Origin: DASYYE01 sp035946955
GTDB lineage: Bacteria > Actinomycetota > Actinomycetes > Streptosporangiales > Streptosporangiaceae
Direction of reading: 5' to 3'
Assembly: GCA_035946955.1 (NCBI GenBank)
Contig: DASYYE010000342.1
Location: forward strand, 1 to 24,434
Length of the DNA stretch: 24,434 bases
Position numbers and translations under genes: made by a program. The notes under the pieces were generated by a model that saw nothing but the letters and a program-made list of their open reading frames with translations, was not told the origin of the DNA and ran no database searches. This document shows, piece by piece, positions 1-7,391 of this stretch (position 1 is its first letter; the number at the start of each line of letters is the position of its first letter).

Positions 1-743
1 CCACGCTCGACGACCCGGCCCGCGTACATGACCAGCACCTCGTCGGCGAAGTAACGGGCCGAGGCGATGTCATGGGTGATGTAGAGCAGCGCGAGCGCGA
101 ACCGGCGGCGCAGGTCGTTGAGCAGACTCAGCATCTCGAGCCGGATGGAGACATCCAGCATGGACACTGGCTCGTCAGCGAGCAGCACGTCCGGCAGCGC
201 GGCCAGCGCCCGGGCGAACGAGACCCGCTGACGCTGACCGCCGGACAGCTCGTGGGGGTACTTGCGCAGGAACTGCCCGGCGGGGACGAGGCGCACCTGG
301 TTCAGCAGGGCGGTGACCCGGCCGGCCATCTCCGTCTTGCTGGCCCGGCCCTGGTGCAGCCTGACCGGCCGTTCGAGGTGGTATTGCACGGTGTGCACCG
401 GGTTCAGCGAGGCGAACGGGTCCTGGAACACGAGCTGGACCTTGCTCTTGTGCTGGCGGAAGGCCCGGCGGCCGGCGAGGTCGACGGGCTTGCCATCGAC
501 GCGGACCTCGCCAGACGTGGGGCGCTCCTGCCCGGCCAGCAGCTTGGCGACACTCGACTTGCCCGACCCGCTCTCACCCACCAGGGCGACCACCGTGCCC
601 AGGCGGAGCCCGAACGAGACATCGCGCACCGCGTGGACGGTGTGGCCACGCCCGAGCCGGAAGTCCTTGCACAGACTGACCGCCTCCAGCGCGAGCCGCC
701 CGGTGGCTGCCGCGTCGCTGCTGACACTGCCGTTGACACTCAT
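1..743 (-). CDS. Opp/Dpp-type ABC transporter ATP-binding protein (second ATPase), 3' end missing
   Basis: This is a cytoplasmic ATPase subunit of a peptide/oligosaccharide-type importer; 247 complete codons are visible before the window edge. Reading from the ATG at 743, Walker A GESGSGKS lies at residues 56-63, the Q-loop at VFQDPF (106-110), the signature LSGGQ at 166-170, Walker B VLLADEP at 186-192 and the switch histidine in THD at 224. All are intact, so this looks like a working ATPase. The missing C-terminus would normally hold the oligopeptide-transporter tail. The start codon overlaps the stop of the preceding ATPase gene as ATGA, which indicates translational coupling and fixes the start. 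It is the DppF/OppF-like partner of the upstream DppD-like ATPase. The sugar-locus context makes an oligosaccharide substrate likelier than a peptide, but that is inferred. Confidence 0.93.
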   Translation of the reverse strand, partial: MSVNGSVSSDAAATGRLALEAVSLCKDFRLGRGHTVHAVRDVSFGLRLGTVVALVGESGSGKSSVAKLLAGQERPTSGEVRVDGKPVDLAGRRAFRQHKSKVQLVFQDPFASLNPVHTVQYHLERPVRLHQGRASKTEMAGRVTALLNQVRLVPAGQFLRKYPHELSGGQRQRVSFARALAALPDVLLADEPVSMLDVSIRLEMLSLLNDLRRRFALALLYITHDIASARYFADEVLVMYAGRVVER

Positions 744-1804
744 GGCGTTGGCTCCCCCGTGCTCAGGGCCTCCGGAGCGTCGACGGTGTCCGGTGACTGC
801 GGGGCGGGAGTGTCCGGCGTGACAAAGGGGCAGGCTGTCACGTGCACGAATCCGCTGGACCGGACCGGGACGAGGCTCATGTCCACACTGCTGCACGTGT
901 CCCGGCGGTAGGAGCAGCGCGGCTGGAAGGGGCAGCCGGGCGGCAGGTGGCGCGGGTCGGGCGGCGACCCGGGGATCCCGGCCAGCTCACGCCGCGGGCC
1001 GTGCAGCGACGGGAAAGAGCCGAGCAGCCCCCTGGTATAGGGGTGCGCCGGTTCGTGGTGGACCTCCACCGCTGTCCCGGTCTCCATGAGGCGGCCTGCG
1101 TACATCACCGCGATGCGGTCGGCGATTTCGAGGAGCAGGGACAGGTCGTGGGTGATGAACAGGACTGCGAAACCAAGGCGCTCCCTGAGCTCCGCGATCT
1201 GGGCGAGGATGTCACGCTGCACGACCACGTCCAGGGCGGTGGTCGGCTCGTCCATGATGACGACCTCTGGGTCCGCCGCCAGCGCCATGGCGATCATCAC
1301 GCGCTGCCGCATGCCGCCGGAGAGCTGGTGGGGGTAGCTGCGCAGTCGCGAACGCGGGATGCCGACCAGGTCGAGCAGGGAGCTGACCTTCTCCAGCGTC
1401 TCCTCTCTGGACAGGCGCAGGTGGGCAGTGACCGCGTCGAGGAGCTGGTCGCGGACGGACAGCACCGGGTTCAGCGCGTTCATCGCGCTCTGGAACACGA
1501 TGGCGACCTCACGCCAGCGCAGCCGTTGCAGGCCGTCGGCGTCCAGCCGGAGCACGTCTGTTGGCTCCTCCGCCCGCCGCCCGTGGTAGCGGACGCTGCC
1601 GCTGGTGATGAGCGCGGGTGGCCGCAGCAGGCGGCAGGCTGCGTAGGCGAGGGTGGACTTCCCGGACCCGCTCTCGCCCGCGAGCCCCACGACCTCGCCG
1701 ACGTGCAACTGGAGGTTCACCTGGCTGACGGCCCGCACGTCCCCGCCGGGGGTGCGGTAGGCGACCGAGAAGTCCTCGATGTCCAGCAGCGGCCGCGCGT
1801 TCAT
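740..1804 (-). CDS. Opp/Dpp-type ABC transporter ATP-binding protein (first ATPase)
   Basis: A 354-residue cytoplasmic ATPase of the DppD/OppD type. Walker A GESGSGKS is at 43-50, the Q-loop at Q105, the signature LSGGM at 161-165, Walker B VVIMDEP at 181-187 and the switch H219. The C-terminal oligopeptide/dipeptide-transporter tail is present, with the cysteine cluster CPFQPRC...C...C (Cys 291, 297, 304, 325). The reading frame is open 61 codons further upstream, but those residues are arginine/alanine-rich shadow of the permease gene. The ATG at 1804 overlaps the permease stop as ATGA, so I chose it. It sits third in the transporter run and probably forms a heterodimer with the next ATPase. 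Confidence 0.93.
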   Translation of the reverse strand: MNARPLLDIEDFSVAYRTPGGDVRAVSQVNLQLHVGEVVGLAGESGSGKSTLAYAACRLLRPPALITSGSVRYHGRRAEEPTDVLRLDADGLQRLRWREVAIVFQSAMNALNPVLSVRDQLLDAVTAHLRLSREETLEKVSSLLDLVGIPRSRLRSYPHQLSGGMRQRVMIAMALAADPEVVIMDEPTTALDVVVQRDILAQIAELRERLGFAVLFITHDLSLLLEIADRIAVMYAGRLMETGTAVEVHHEPAHPYTRGLLGSFPSLHGPRRELAGIPGSPPDPRHLPPGCPFQPRCSYRRDTCSSVDMSLVPVRSSGFVHVTACPFVTPDTPAPQSPDTVDAPEALSTGEPTP

Positions 1805-2772
1805 CGGCGCTCCTCGGTGAGCACGGGCGTGGGATCGGTCGGCCGCACCCGTCGCCCCGAGACTCGGCTGGCGGCGCTCGCGTCGCGCAGCCGCGGGTTG
1901 CCGAGCTCGTCGATGCCGGTGTTGAGCAGCACCAGCGCGGTGCCCATGAGCGCGACGGCCAGGCCCGGTGGCACGAACCACCACCACGCGCCGAGTTGCA
2001 GCGCCTGCTGGCTCTGTGCCCAGTAGAGCATCGTGCCCAGGCTCCAGCTCGACAGGTCGGCCAGCCCGATGAACGCGAGCGCGACCGAGGCGCCGATCGC
2101 GTACAGCACGGTGTTGACGAAGCTGGCGGCGATCAGGCTCATCTCATTGGGCACGATCTCGAACACGATGATCCGCCAGGTGCTCTCGCCGGTCTCGCGG
2201 GCGGCGGCCACGAAGTCGCGGTTGCGGATGGCCAGCGTCTGCGCGCGGATGACCCGCGCACCCCAGGCCCAGCCGAGCAGGCTCAGCACCACAATGGTGG
2301 CGGCCTGGCCACCACGACGGTAACCAAGCAGCACGATCAGCAGCGGCAGCGACGGGATCACCAGGAACACGTTGCTCACCAGCGACAGGAACTCGTCCCA
2401 CAGGCCACCGAGGAACGCGGCTGTCACGCCCACGATCACTGACAGCGCCGTGGCCACGACCCCAACGATGAACGCCAGTTCCAGGGTCAGCCGGATGCCA
2501 ACCAGGAGCTGGGAAAACACGTCCTGGCCGCTCTGGGTGGTTCCCAGCAGGTGGGCGGCGTCCGGTGGGTTCAGCGCCAGGGCCGGGTCGGGGCTGGCGA
2601 ACGAGGGGTCGTAGGGGCTGAACAGCGGCCCGATGACCGCGACCAGCACGAAGAAGCCGAGCAGGACGGCTCCGGCCTTGGCCTTGAGCGGCAGGCGGCG
2701 CCAGTAACTCCGCGGCTCGGGTTGGTCTGCCAGTACGACGGGCTCGGCGACGATCGGCAGCGCGGTGGTCAT
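1801..2772 (-). CDS. Opp/Dpp-type ABC transporter permease (DppC-like)
   Basis: A 323-residue inner-membrane permease. The N-terminus carries a cytoplasmic tail and a first membrane segment (about residues 33-50). It is followed by the family signature HLLGTTQSGQDVF near 74-86, typical of OppC/DppC N-terminal regions. The coupling (EAA) loop that docks to the ATPase is RDFVAAARETGES at about 185-197. Further hydrophobic segments match the binding-protein-dependent transport fold. The ATG at 2772 shares one base with the preceding permease stop (TGATG), consistent with coupled translation. It pairs with the DppB-like permease to form the translocation pore. Substrate specificity cannot be read from the sequence; the neighbouring GH1 enzyme suggests a beta-glycoside. 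Confidence 0.93.
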   Translation of the reverse strand: MTTALPIVAEPVVLADQPEPRSYWRRLPLKAKAGAVLLGFFVLVAVIGPLFSPYDPSFASPDPALALNPPDAAHLLGTTQSGQDVFSQLLVGIRLTLELAFIVGVVATALSVIVGVTAAFLGGLWDEFLSLVSNVFLVIPSLPLLIVLLGYRRGGQAATIVVLSLLGWAWGARVIRAQTLAIRNRDFVAAARETGESTWRIIVFEIVPNEMSLIAASFVNTVLYAIGASVALAFIGLADLSSWSLGTMLYWAQSQQALQLGAWWWFVPPGLAVALMGTALVLLNTGIDELGNPRLRDASAASRVSGRRVRPTDPTPVLTEERR

Positions 2773-3755
2773 CAGCCTGCCTCCCGTGCCCGGGCCCGCG
2801 GGTCGGCGACCACGACCACCATGTCGACGACGAGGTTCGCGAGCAGGACGGCAAAGGTGATCACCAGGAAGATCGCTTGCATCAGCGGGTAGTCATTGGA
2901 TGTCACCGCGTTGAGCAGTAAGAGCCCGATGCCGGGGTAGGAGAAGACGATCTCCATGATGATCGCGCCGGAGACCACGAAACCAAGCGCGAGGCCGAAC
3001 CCCTGGAGTTGGGGCAGCAGCGCATTGCGCGCGGCGTAGGTGTATATGACGCGACGGTTGGACAGCCCCTTGGCCTGGGCGGCGACCACGTAGTCCTCGC
3101 CGAGCGTGGTGACCATGACATTGCGCATCTGCAGCATCCAGCCCGCCACGGACGTTGCCACGATGGTCAGGGCCGGGAGCAGCGAGTGGTAGACCGCGCT
3201 GCTGATAAATGCCCAGTGCCAGCCCGGCACCAGTCCGTAACCATAGCCCTGGCCGGTCGGGAAGATGTGGGCATTCAGCGCCAGCACCTCGATGAGGATC
3301 AGCGCGAGGAAGAAGTATGGGATCGCCTGCAGGAACATGAGACCCGGCAGCCACCTGTCGAGCCAGCCGCCGTGCCGCCAGCCAGCCACGATGCCAAGCA
3401 CGGTGCCGAGCAGGAACGCGATCACGGTGGCGGTGCCGACCAGGGCGACCGTCCACGGGATGGTCTGGGCGAGCAACGTGGACACCTGCGCGGGGTACTG
3501 GGACACGTCCGTACCGAAGTTGAGGGTGAACACGTCGCCCAGGTAGGTCCAGTACTGGTGCCAGAGCGAGCCGGCGTGGCCCACCCCGAGCATCGCCTGC
3601 AGCGCGTGGTACGCCGCTGGCTGGAGGCTGGGGAACTTGGCCATGATCGTGGCGACCGCGTTGCCCGGCATCGCGCGGGGGATGAAGAAGTTTGCGGTGA
3701 GCGCCACCCACGCCGCGACTAGGTAGAACGTCAGGCGCCGCAGCACGAAGGTCAT
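2772..3755 (-). CDS. Opp/Dpp-type ABC transporter permease (DppB-like)
   Basis: A 327-residue inner-membrane permease. It begins MTFVLRRLTFYLVAAW, the usual OppB/DppB start with a first membrane helix at about residues 8-25. Several hydrophobic segments follow (about 100-125, 137-160, 190-205 and near the C-terminus). The coupling loop is EDYVVAAQAKGLS at 220-232, followed by RNALLP, the canonical EAA motif. The frame remains open upstream into the lacI coding region, but ATG 3755 lies 8 bases after the lacI stop with AGGA just ahead, so it is the natural start. It is the first transporter gene of the run and is probably cotranscribed with lacI. Confidence 0.93.
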   Translation of the reverse strand: MTFVLRRLTFYLVAAWVALTANFFIPRAMPGNAVATIMAKFPSLQPAAYHALQAMLGVGHAGSLWHQYWTYLGDVFTLNFGTDVSQYPAQVSTLLAQTIPWTVALVGTATVIAFLLGTVLGIVAGWRHGGWLDRWLPGLMFLQAIPYFFLALILIEVLALNAHIFPTGQGYGYGLVPGWHWAFISSAVYHSLLPALTIVATSVAGWMLQMRNVMVTTLGEDYVVAAQAKGLSNRRVIYTYAARNALLPQLQGFGLALGFVVSGAIIMEIVFSYPGIGLLLLNAVTSNDYPLMQAIFLVITFAVLLANLVVDMVVVVADPRARAREAG

Positions 3756-3763
3756 TGCTTGTC

Positions 3764-4822
3764 CTAGTGGGTCGGCAGGCGGGTCGCGGTGCCGGGCGGG
3801 CAGCCGCAGCTGGCGCGCAGCACGAGTTCGGTCGGCAGCACCTCCACCCGCTGGCGCAGGCCGGGGGTGGTGATCCGGTCGAGCAGGCGGGCGCATGCCC
3901 GCTCCCCCAGCAGCTGCATGGGCTGGTGGACCGTGGTGAGTGGGGGGTCGGACAGGCTTCCCGGGTAGATGTCGTCGAAGCCGACGACGGCGATCTCCTC
4001 GGGCACGCGCACGCCCGCCCGGTTGAACGCCTGGAGTACCCCGATGGCCATCTGGTCGTTCGCGCACACCACCGCGTCGGGCAAGCCCTCGCCCCGGTTG
4101 GCCAGCAGCGTCTCCCCTGCGGCGACTCCGCTGCGGACGCTGAACACCCCCAGGTAGGAGCCAACGACCCGGCAACCCGGGTGGGCGTGCACCACCTGCT
4201 CCAGCGCCAGCCGCCGCTCGCGGACGTCACACACGTGGGGCGGCCCGTCCACGTGGAACAGCCGCCGCCTGCCATGGTCCGCGACCAGATGGCTGACGAG
4301 CGCGGCCGAACCAGCGCGGTTGTCCACCGCGACCACGTCCAGTGCCCGCTCCTGCGGCGAGCCGGCGATAACCACGACGGGAACCTTCTCGGCCAGCTGG
4401 GCAATGAGCGGAGTCGCGATCACACCCTCGACCATCAGCAGGCCGTCGACCTTGCCGGTCAGCGACCGCAGCCGGGGGAAGTCCCACTCCTCCTGCCCGC
4501 GGAGGTAGTTGATCAGGAGCGACCAGCCGTGCCCCCGGATGCCCGCACCCGCGCCCCGGACGATCTCGTCGTAGTACAGCAGGCTCATGTTCTCGATGTC
4601 GTTATGCATGGATTCGCGCTCCACGCAGACGATGCCGACGATCTCCTTGCGGCGGCGTGACAGGCTCTGGGCAGCGCCGTCGGGGACATAACCGAGTTGC
4701 TCGATGACCTCCCGCACGCGGTCGCGGGTGGACTCTCTGACCCGGTCCTGGCCGTGCACCACCCTCGAAACGGTTGCGGTGGAGACACCGGCGAGGCGGG
4801 CGACGTCGTAGAGGGTTACCAC
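3764..4822 (-). CDS. LacI-family transcriptional regulator of the sugar locus
   Basis: A 352-residue repressor-type protein. The helix-turn-helix and hinge are at the N-terminus: VTLYDVARLAGVSTATVSRVV (residues 2-22), with the recognition sequence TATVSRVV typical of LacI/GalR proteins. The rest is a periplasmic-binding-protein-like effector domain ending in a Cys-rich RASCGCPPG tail, common in this family. Start is GTG at 4822, with AGGAG at 4829-4833 on the same strand. It is the first gene of the transporter run (8 bases before the DppB-like permease) and divergent from the GH1 gene. TAAGCGCTTA-type operators in the intergenic region are the probable binding sites, giving autoregulation and control of both directions. 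The effector sugar is not readable; a beta-glucoside such as cellobiose is a guess from GH1. Confidence 0.95.
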   Translation of the reverse strand: MVTLYDVARLAGVSTATVSRVVHGQDRVRESTRDRVREVIEQLGYVPDGAAQSLSRRRKEIVGIVCVERESMHNDIENMSLLYYDEIVRGAGAGIRGHGWSLLINYLRGQEEWDFPRLRSLTGKVDGLLMVEGVIATPLIAQLAEKVPVVVIAGSPQERALDVVAVDNRAGSAALVSHLVADHGRRRLFHVDGPPHVCDVRERRLALEQVVHAHPGCRVVGSYLGVFSVRSGVAAGETLLANRGEGLPDAVVCANDQMAIGVLQAFNRAGVRVPEEIAVVGFDDIYPGSLSDPPLTTVHQPMQLLGERACARLLDRITTPGLRQRVEVLPTELVLRASCGCPPGTATRLPTH

Positions 4823-4840
4823 TCAGAGCTCCTGGGGATA

Positions 4841-4904
4841 TGACCCCTTAGATCACGATCTAACCGCTTACATCAGCCGATCTAAGCGCTTACAGTAGGG
4901 GTCA
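4841..4904. promoter_or_regulatory. Divergent promoter with two LacI-type operators and nested inverted repeats
   Basis: Two 17-bp direct copies, CGATCTAACCGCTTACA (4856-4872) and CGATCTAAGCGCTTACA (4878-4894), differ at one base and are offset by 22 bp, about two helical turns. The core of the second, TAAGCGCTTA (4883-4892), is a perfect palindrome with central CG, the usual form of a LacI/GalR operator. A further palindrome, TTAGATC-AC-GATCTAA, spans 4848-4863. The whole stretch is bracketed by TGACCCCT (4841-4848) and its complement AGGGGTCA (4897-4904). The sites lie between the lacI start (4822) and the GH1 start (4980), so a bound repressor could control both directions. Confidence 0.8.
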
Positions 4905-4979
4905 CGCCTACAAGCGTCAACGATTTCCATCGTCTCGGCCATGGGATTGATGGGTTGTTAACACCCGCGAGGAGGATGG

Positions 4980-6410
4980 ATGACGACAGCCGACCCTGGT
5001 GCCCCCGCAGCCCTGACCTTTCCCGAGGGCTTCGTGTGGGGCGCGGCAACAGCCGCCTACCAGGTCGAGGGAGCAGTTGGTGAAGACGGCCGTGGCGTGT
5101 CCATCTGGGACACGTTCAGCCACACACCCGGCAATGTGAAGGGCGGGGACACCGGCGACGTCGCCTGCGACTCCTACCACCGCTACACCGAGGACGTGGC
5201 GCTGCTGGCGTCCCTGGGGCTGGACTCATACCGGTTCTCGGTGTCCTGGCCACGGGTCCAGCCGGGCGGCCGCGGCCCGGTCAACCAGCGGGGCCTCGAC
5301 TACTACCGGGCTTTGCTGGACTGCCTCGGCGAACACGGCATCACCGGCAGCCTCACGCTCTACCACTGGGACCTGCCGCAGGAACTCCAGGACGAGGGTG
5401 GCTGGGCGGTCCGTGACACCGCGGAGCGTTTCGCCGAGTACGCGGCGATCGTGGCGGACGCGCTCGGTGACCGGGTCGCCCGGTGGATCACGCTGAACGA
5501 ACCCTCGGTGGTGGCCGACAACGGCCACCGCAACGGCGACCACGCACCCGGGCTGCGCGACCCCAGGGCTGCCACTGCCGTCACACACCACCTGCTGCTC
5601 GGCCACGGGCTGGCCACACGTGCCCTGCGCGACCGAGTGCCCGGGGGGACACCTGTCGGCATCACGCTCAACCTGAACCCGGTCTACGCGCTGGGCGAGG
5701 GCGACCCGGACGCCGTCGAGCGAGCACGGGAGACCACCGATGCCGAAGCGAACGGCATGTACCTCATGCCAGTGCTGGACGGGCGCTATCCCTCGCAGGC
5801 CAGGCAGGCGATGCTGCCGCCGGACTCCCTCATCGCCGGACCAGACATGGCGACGATCAGCCAGCCCATCGACTTCCTCGGCGTGAACTACTACTCCCCC
5901 TCCCACCTGCGCGCGGGCGACCCGGCTGACCTCAGGCTCGGCGAGGAGCCGGCCAACTGTGGCGTGCCGGGTGTCGTGGCGTACACCCCGCCCACGCTCG
6001 AACGGACCACGATGGGCTGGCCGGTCTACGCCGAAGGCCTCTACGACCTGCTGATGAGGGTCTCGAAGGACGCGCCGGGCCTGCCGCTGTACGTGACCGA
6101 GAACGGCCGCGCCGCCGAGGACTACGTGAACCCCGACGGCGAGGTGAACGACCCCGAACGCGTCCGCTACCTCCACCAGCACCTGGCGGCAGCGGCCCGC
6201 GCCACCCGGGACGGCGCGGGCCTGGCCGGCTACTTCGTCTGGTCGCTGCTGGACAACTTCGAGTGGGCCTACGGCTACCAGAAGCGTTTCGGGATCGTCT
6301 ATGTGGACTTCCCCACCCAGCAGCGCATACCCAAGGCAAGCGCCCGGTTCTACGCACAGGTCGCCGCCACCAACACCGTGCCGCCGCTACCCACCGTATG
6401 GCCACGGTGA
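4980..6410 (+). CDS. GH1-family beta-glycosidase (probable beta-glucosidase)
   Basis: A 476-residue retaining glycoside hydrolase of family 1, usual length for the family. It opens with the conserved FPEGFVWGAATAAYQVEGA (residues 14-32). The acid/base motif TLNEP is at 171-175 (Glu174), and the nucleophile motif YVTENG is at 371-376 (Glu374). Also present are YHWDLPQ (128-134), the family NYYSP motif (303-307) and the terminal WSLLDNFEWAYGY (421-433), which forms the glucose subsite. There is no signal peptide, so it acts in the cytoplasm on imported sugar. AGGAGG at 4970-4975 precedes the ATG. It is divergent from lacI and the ABC transporter and probably hydrolyses the transported beta-linked disaccharide or oligosaccharide; cellobiose is the default guess. 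The stretch after NEP reads SVVADNGHRNG rather than the commoner WC..GY, so substrate preference is uncertain. Confidence 0.95.
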   Translation: MTTADPGAPAALTFPEGFVWGAATAAYQVEGAVGEDGRGVSIWDTFSHTPGNVKGGDTGDVACDSYHRYTEDVALLASLGLDSYRFSVSWPRVQPGGRGPVNQRGLDYYRALLDCLGEHGITGSLTLYHWDLPQELQDEGGWAVRDTAERFAEYAAIVADALGDRVARWITLNEPSVVADNGHRNGDHAPGLRDPRAATAVTHHLLLGHGLATRALRDRVPGGTPVGITLNLNPVYALGEGDPDAVERARETTDAEANGMYLMPVLDGRYPSQARQAMLPPDSLIAGPDMATISQPIDFLGVNYYSPSHLRAGDPADLRLGEEPANCGVPGVVAYTPPTLERTTMGWPVYAEGLYDLLMRVSKDAPGLPLYVTENGRAAEDYVNPDGEVNDPERVRYLHQHLAAAARATRDGAGLAGYFVWSLLDNFEWAYGYQKRFGIVYVDFPTQQRIPKASARFYAQVAATNTVPPLPTVWPR

Positions 6411-6545
6411 CCCGCTGACCGGGCACACGCGGTGGGTCAGTTCGGTGGCGTTCGGTGCGCCGAGGGTGGGCGGCCGGTCCTGCTGACAGGCAGCAGTGAC
6501 CGCACCGTCGCGGTCTGGGAGGTCGCGTCGGCCACCTGCACCGCC
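6400..6545 (+). pseudogene. Frameshifted WD40-repeat remnant
   Basis: Frame 1 from 6400 reads GHGDPLTGHTRWVSSVAFG, then hits a stop. After a one-base frame change near 6460-6475 the adjacent frame continues RPVLLTGSSDRTVAVWEV to about 6524. Joined, this is one canonical WD40 blade (GH near the start, SSDRTVAVW near the end). There is no start codon, no further repeats and no ORF. The remnant begins inside the last codons of the GH1 gene in a different frame and ends at the araC-type gene's stop. It is probably the scar of a large actinobacterial WD40 protein gene lost by deletion. Nothing suggests it is expressed. Confidence 0.65.
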
Positions 6546-6547
6546 TC

Positions 6548-7303
6548 TCACCCCGGGTCGCGCATCCGCGGGCTCCGGCCGGGCGTGTGGCCAAGGGCGC
6601 GACGGAAGACATCCACGAACGCACTGGTCGTTGACCAGCCGCAGCGGTGGCCGACGGTGGTCACGGGCAGCCCTTCGGCAAGCAACCGCAGCGCGAGGTG
6701 CAGCCGCAACTGGGTGCGCCACTGCGGGAACGTCATGCCCATCTCCTGGCCGAACAGGCGGGTAAGCGTGCGATGGCTCACCCCGGCCGCCGCGCCTAGC
6801 TGAGCCAGGCCCCGCCGGTCCGCTGGGTCGTCCAGGAGGAGACCGCAGACCGCGGCCAATCGTGGATCCCGGGCGGAGGGCAGGTGGATGCCCTGCTGGG
6901 GCGTGGTGCGCAACTGGTCGAGCATCACCGACCGCAGCCGCGACCGGGCCGGTGACTCCTCCAGTGGGTCGCGGGTGTAAGCGATGATCAACTCGCGCAG
7001 CAGTGACCCCACGACGAGGACGGCCGGCCTGGTGAGCCGCAGCGGGTTCGCCTGTCCGGGCAGCCCGACGGTGTGCAGCACTGTCGCGCCGTACGCCCGG
7101 TGCTCGTGCATGGTGCCGACGGGCACCCAGATCGCCCGGGTGGCTGGGGCGATCCACGTGCCCGCGTCCGTTGTCACCGACAGCACGCCCCGGCTGGCAT
7201 AGACGATCTGGTTTCCGTCGTGACGGTGGGCGTCGATGGCGGTGCCGCCGGCCAGCCGGCGCGACAGGGTGACAGCCGGCTCGGTCTGGCGAGTTTCCGA
7301 CAT
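6548..7303 (-). CDS. AraC-family transcriptional regulator with N-terminal cupin
   Basis: A 251-residue regulator. The N-terminal half is a cupin-type sensor domain (DAHRHDGNQIVYASRG, His26 and His28; PVGTMHEHRAYG at 61-72). The C-terminal part (about 150-245) is an AraC/XylS double helix-turn-helix: LAQLGAAAGVSHRTLTRLF, then GLPVTTVGHRCGWSTTSAFVDVFRR and GHTPG. It is divergent from the MFS transporter gene and therefore probably its regulator. The ATG at 7303 sits inside an inverted repeat and I see no Shine-Dalgarno sequence ahead of it, so the mRNA may be leaderless or the start may lie a little downstream. The inducer is unknown. Confidence 0.92.
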   Translation of the reverse strand: MSETRQTEPAVTLSRRLAGGTAIDAHRHDGNQIVYASRGVLSVTTDAGTWIAPATRAIWVPVGTMHEHRAYGATVLHTVGLPGQANPLRLTRPAVLVVGSLLRELIIAYTRDPLEESPARSRLRSVMLDQLRTTPQQGIHLPSARDPRLAAVCGLLLDDPADRRGLAQLGAAAGVSHRTLTRLFGQEMGMTFPQWRTQLRLHLALRLLAEGLPVTTVGHRCGWSTTSAFVDVFRRALGHTPGRSPRMRDPG

Positions 7304-7323
7304 AAATCGGCAGTTTATCGGAA
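7295..7323. promoter_or_regulatory. Inverted repeat in the araC-like/MFS divergent promoter
   Basis: TTCCGAcATAAA at 7295-7306 pairs with TTTATCGGAA at 7314-7323, with a single extra base in the left arm. The stretch is the most AT-rich in the 88-bp gap and contains the AraC-type gene's start codon (7303). It is a plausible operator or core promoter for the divergent pair. No experimental analogue was recognised. Confidence 0.45.
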
Positions 7324-7391
7324 GCGGTCGTGGGTGGTCCTGGCCGATCCTGGTGCGGTAGCCGGATCACCGCGCCCGGAAGGAAACCACC

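Noticed and set aside
1805..1987. 61-codon upstream extension of the first ATPase
   Set aside because: The added residues are Arg/Ala-rich, lie inside the permease gene, and the ATGA overlap at 1801-1804 gives a better start.
842..2026. 394-residue plus-strand open frame opposite the ABC ATPase and permease genes
   Set aside because: Shadow of the two coupled transporter genes; no family resemblance.
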